9,685 bases of DNA, from assembly GCA_029932035.1 (NCBI GenBank), contig JAOZQV010000122.1, positions 1-9,685 on the forward strand. Reading direction: 5' to 3'. This DNA is from Deltaproteobacteria bacterium. Its GTDB lineage: Bacteria > Desulfobacterota > DSM-4660 > Desulfatiglandales > Desulfatiglandaceae. The notes below the pieces were generated by a model that ran no database searches, was not told the DNA's origin, and was given only the letters and a program-made list of their open reading frames with translations. Below are positions 7,438 to 9,685 of this stretch, in pieces (the first letter of the stretch is position 1; each line of letters opens with the position of its first letter). The position numbers and the translations under genes were made by a program.

Positions 7438-7441
7438 CCTC
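7438..7441 (-). promoter_or_regulatory. Ribosome-binding site of the TPR gene (TTG start)
   Basis: GAGG on the minus strand lies 7 nt before the TTG at 7430-7428. It directly follows the small hairpin at 7442-7460 and supports the rare TTG start. Confidence 0.5.
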
Positions 7442-7460
7442 AAAGGATTGAATATCCTTT
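7442..7460 (-). other. Small stem-loop in the secF-TPR gap
   Basis: AAAGGAT and ATCCTTT form a perfect 7-bp stem around a 5-nt loop (ATTCA on the minus strand). It sits in the 56-nt gap between secF and the TPR gene, touching the GAGG of the TPR ribosome-binding site. No T-tract follows, so it is not a standard terminator. It may influence translation or mRNA stability, or may be chance. Confidence 0.4.
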
Positions 7461-7486
7461 TGCGGACCTATCGGAAATCGTCAACC

Positions 7487-8539
7487 TTACTTTCCCTTGG
7501 TCCTTTTGCCAAATTTTCCTTCCCAAAGGAGAAGGATCGGGCTTGCCACAAAGATAGACGAATAGGTCCCTACAATTATCCCAACCAATAGGGCAAATGC
7601 AAAGTCATGAATAACTCCACCGCCTAAGATAAAGAGGGCCAGGACGACGACCAAGGTAGTTGTAGATGTGAGTATGGTTCGACTTAGGGTTTGATTTATA
7701 CTAATATTCATGGTCTGTTCAAAGGGCCTTCTCCTGAAACGTCTCAAGTTTTCCCGTATTCTGTCAAAGACGATAATGGTGTCGTTCAGGGAATATCCGA
7801 CGATGGTGAGAAAGGCTGCAATGATTGAAAGAGATATTTCCCTCTCTGTCAAGGCAAAGACGCCGACAGTGATGGTAACATCATGCACGAGGGCGATTAT
7901 AGCCCCTAAGGCATATTTCAGATTTAGAAACCAACACAGGCTGAGCGTAACGAGCAGAGCTAACAGGATGAGCCAGGTTACGCTGACGCCGAATGTGGAT
8001 GTAATATAAACAACAAAGGCGAGAGAAACCGCCATTATGATGGACATTAACCATTTCAATTCAAATCGACCAGAGATATATATTGCGATGAAGAGGAGGG
8101 CGTAAAAGATGGCAAACAGGGCCTTTTGTCTCAGGTCTTTGCCCACCTTGGGTCCGACCATTTCCACCCGCCTTATTTCAACTCCCTTTCCGAATACCTC
8201 ATTAAGCGCCTGCTCAACACTGTCGCTTAAACCTCTCAGTTCAACGTTGGTTTTCCTGATGCGGATCAGGTACTCGGACTGTGCGTGCTCGCCGAATTCC
8301 TGGACAATGCTGTCCTCTAATCGAACCGGTCTGAGGGCCTTTTTGATTTCAGAAGGAGATGTATTTTGAGGTAGCTTAACCTGGACCAGCACACCACCGG
8401 AAAAATCTACACCATAGTTGGGTCCACCCCTCCAAATGAGCAGAACAACGGTGGCAATAATCATCGCGCAGGAAAAGATGAATGCGATGCGACGCTTTCC
8501 TATGAAATCAATGTTAATCCCTGGTTTTATGAATTGCAT
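7487..8539 (-). CDS. secF: Protein translocase subunit SecF
   Basis: SecF works with SecD in the inner membrane, using the proton gradient to pull translocating proteins out of SecYEG on the periplasmic side. The 350-residue protein shows the family marks: NYGVDFSGGVLVQV (41-54), the periplasmic P1-like region to about 130, VGPKVGKDLRQKAL (128-141), YALGAIIALVHDV (209-221) and the strongly conserved GYSLNDTIIVFDRIREN (248-264), ending with TLVVVLALFILGGG (295-308). E. coli SecF has 323 residues. The extra length lies mainly between RFE (158-160) and LKYALGA (207-213), where about 46 residues with two hydrophobic stretches (163-179 and 187-205) are inserted. This gives about 8 rather than 6 membrane segments. 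The start is ATG at 8539, with GGAG 7 nt upstream (8547-8550). It follows secD by 88 nt, in the usual secD-secF order. Confidence 0.96.
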   Translation of the reverse strand: MQFIKPGINIDFIGKRRIAFIFSCAMIIATVVLLIWRGGPNYGVDFSGGVLVQVKLPQNTSPSEIKKALRPVRLEDSIVQEFGEHAQSEYLIRIRKTNVELRGLSDSVEQALNEVFGKGVEIRRVEMVGPKVGKDLRQKALFAIFYALLFIAIYISGRFELKWLMSIIMAVSLAFVVYITSTFGVSVTWLILLALLVTLSLCWFLNLKYALGAIIALVHDVTITVGVFALTEREISLSIIAAFLTIVGYSLNDTIIVFDRIRENLRRFRRRPFEQTMNISINQTLSRTILTSTTTLVVVLALFILGGGVIHDFAFALLVGIIVGTYSSIFVASPILLLWEGKFGKRTKGK

Positions 8540-8559
8540 TTATTGACTCCGGTCATTTG

Positions 8560-8594
8560 ATTGAATATTGAATTGTTAATATTGGATATTGATA
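8560..8594. repeat. Degenerate 7-nt tandem repeat in the secD-secF gap
   Basis: Five consecutive heptamers on the plus strand read attgaat, attgaat, tgttaat, attggat, attgata. They occupy most of the AT-rich 88-nt gap between secD and secF, 21 nt upstream of the secF start codon. Function is unknown; similar AT-rich heptamer runs might be dispersed elsewhere in the genome. Confidence 0.6.
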
Positions 8595-8627
8595 GAATCG
8601 CTTCGCTGAACCATTGCTCAGCCTTTT

Positions 8628-9685
8628 TTAAATACTGATCCTTTTCATGTTCCGCTGCACATACAAATAATCGAATATGATTCTGGTTACAAAGATGGCG
8701 GTGAACAGACTGGCCAAAATTCCGATACTGAGGGTCACAGCAAATCCTCTTACCGGTCCGGTGCCGAACTGAAAGAGGACGAGCGCTGCGATTAGTGTCG
8801 TAACCTGGGCATCTAAGATGGTGACAAGGGCCTTGCTGTATCCTCCGTCAATTGAGGCCCGTGGTGTCTTTCCCAATCTCAGTTCCTCCCGGATGCGCTC
8901 AAAGATCAATACATTGGCGTCAACAGACATTCCGATGGTGAGGATAATACCTGCGATTCCGGGCAGGGTGAGGGTAGCGCTGAAAAAGGCCAGTCCTGCC
9001 ATAATAAATAGGATGTTCAAGATAAGGGCAAAATCAGCGATGACACCGGACAGGCCGTAATATATCATCATAAAAAGGATAACTATTGCACCGCCTATGA
9101 GCATTGATTTGAAGCCCTTTCCTATTGAGTCTTTTCCGAGAGAGGGGCCCACTGTCCGTTCCTCGATAATCTTGACAGGAGCGGGTAGCGCGCCTGCCCT
9201 CAGTACGATCGCCAGGTCTCTTGCCTCATCCATGGCGTAGCGTCCTGTGATCTGGGCCTTTCCACCCGAGATTTTATCCTGGATAACGGGTGCAGAGTTG
9301 ACCTTATTGTCAAGGACGATTGCCAATCTTTTCTTAATGTTTTGACCGGTTATCTGCTCGAAGAGTCTTGCTCCTCTGGCGTCAAATGAGAGAGAGACGT
9401 AGGGCTCATTGTACCGGCTGTCTATCTGTACCCTGGCATCTATTATATATTCCCCGGTCAGGGCGGTCCTTTTTTTCACAAGATAGGGGATCTTCTTTTG
9501 TCGACCGCTCTTAGGATCAATGGCAATCTGGTAAAGTATTTCATCGCCGGGGGGGATCTTCCCCTTAAGCGCCTCTTCTACGCTATGCTCTTCGTCAACC
9601 AACTTAAATTCCAGAAGAGCGGTCTTGCCGATCAGGGCGATAGCCCTCTTGGGGTCTTTCACTCCGGGTAGTTGAATCAGAAGCC
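8628..9685 (-). CDS. secD: Protein translocase subunit SecD (5' end outside window)
   Basis: SecD is the partner of SecF in the proton-driven accessory complex of the Sec translocon. The reading frame stays open to the window edge and begins inside the gene with LLIQLPGVKDPKRA, followed by IGKTALLEFKLV, both typical of the SecD P1 region. The GTG at 9662 is therefore internal and not the start. Further family marks are the head-domain segment around 9230-9450 (AIVLDNKVNSAPVI, AQITGRY, AIVLRAGALPAP), the TVGPSLGKDSI motif before the second membrane helix, and GMSVDANVLIFERIREEL (about 8880-8935) carrying the conserved Asp of the proton path. About 351 codons are visible; family members usually have 500-620 residues, so roughly 150-250 N-terminal residues, including the first membrane helix, are missing. 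The stop is TAA at 8628. secF follows. Confidence 0.96.
   Translation of the reverse strand, partial: LLIQLPGVKDPKRAIALIGKTALLEFKLVDEEHSVEEALKGKIPPGDEILYQIAIDPKSGRQKKIPYLVKKRTALTGEYIIDARVQIDSRYNEPYVSLSFDARGARLFEQITGQNIKKRLAIVLDNKVNSAPVIQDKISGGKAQITGRYAMDEARDLAIVLRAGALPAPVKIIEERTVGPSLGKDSIGKGFKSMLIGGAIVILFMMIYYGLSGVIADFALILNILFIMAGLAFFSATLTLPGIAGIILTIGMSVDANVLIFERIREELRLGKTPRASIDGGYSKALVTILDAQVTTLIAALVLFQFGTGPVRGFAVTLSIGILASLFTAIFVTRIIFDYLYVQRNMKRISI

Noticed and set aside
8605..8627. Stem-loop (gctga/tcagc) followed by a T-run on the plus strand, terminator-like
   Set aside because: It has terminator orientation only for plus-strand transcripts, and no plus-strand gene is present. On the minus strand the run is A-rich and precedes the stem, and the stem has only 5 bp with an 8-nt loop.

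Overview
All seven genes lie on the minus strand, so transcription runs from high to low coordinates: secD (5' end cut off by the window edge), secF, a membrane-anchored TPR protein, a MutT-type Nudix hydrolase, a small cupin, a very large transporter fused to HEAT-like repeats and a cyclic-nucleotide-binding domain, and a QueC-like PP-loop protein. The window is almost fully coding. The longest gene-free stretch is 186 nt (1156-1341). No rRNA, tRNA, CRISPR array, insertion sequence or phage gene is visible.

The SecD/SecF pair, the moderate GC content and the transporter-HEAT-cNMP architecture suggest a free-living Gram-negative bacterium. My best guess is Desulfobacterota (former Deltaproteobacteria) or a related lineage. 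This is inferred from protein flavour only; no marker gene settles it.

Region 5413-9685 holds secD, an 88-nt gap containing a degenerate 7-nt repeat, secF, a 56-nt gap with a small hairpin, and the TPR gene. The TPR stop (TAG) overlaps the mutT start (GTG) by one base. mutT stop and cupin ATG are one base apart, and the cupin ribosome-binding site lies inside mutT. These genes look like one transcription unit: protein export (SecDF), an anchored TPR scaffold, and two small housekeeping or stress proteins. A good sigma70-type promoter (TTGACA, 17 bp, TAGATT) in the 98-nt gap after the cupin gene suggests that the transporter gene starts its own transcript, possibly carrying the PP-loop gene as well.

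The most interesting items are: (i) the 1070-residue transporter with a cytosolic HEAT region and a cNMP domain that keeps the phosphate-binding Glu/Arg pair; (ii) a QueC-like protein whose PP-loop reads SGGVDG instead of SGGxDS, with a Cys-rich CCACDKC site; (iii) a SecF with about 46 extra residues that appear to add two membrane helices; and (iv) a recent-looking 69-residue tandem duplication in the TPR protein. I see no convincing multi-gene defence or other wholly new system. The gene after the PP-loop protein lies outside the window and could change that reading.
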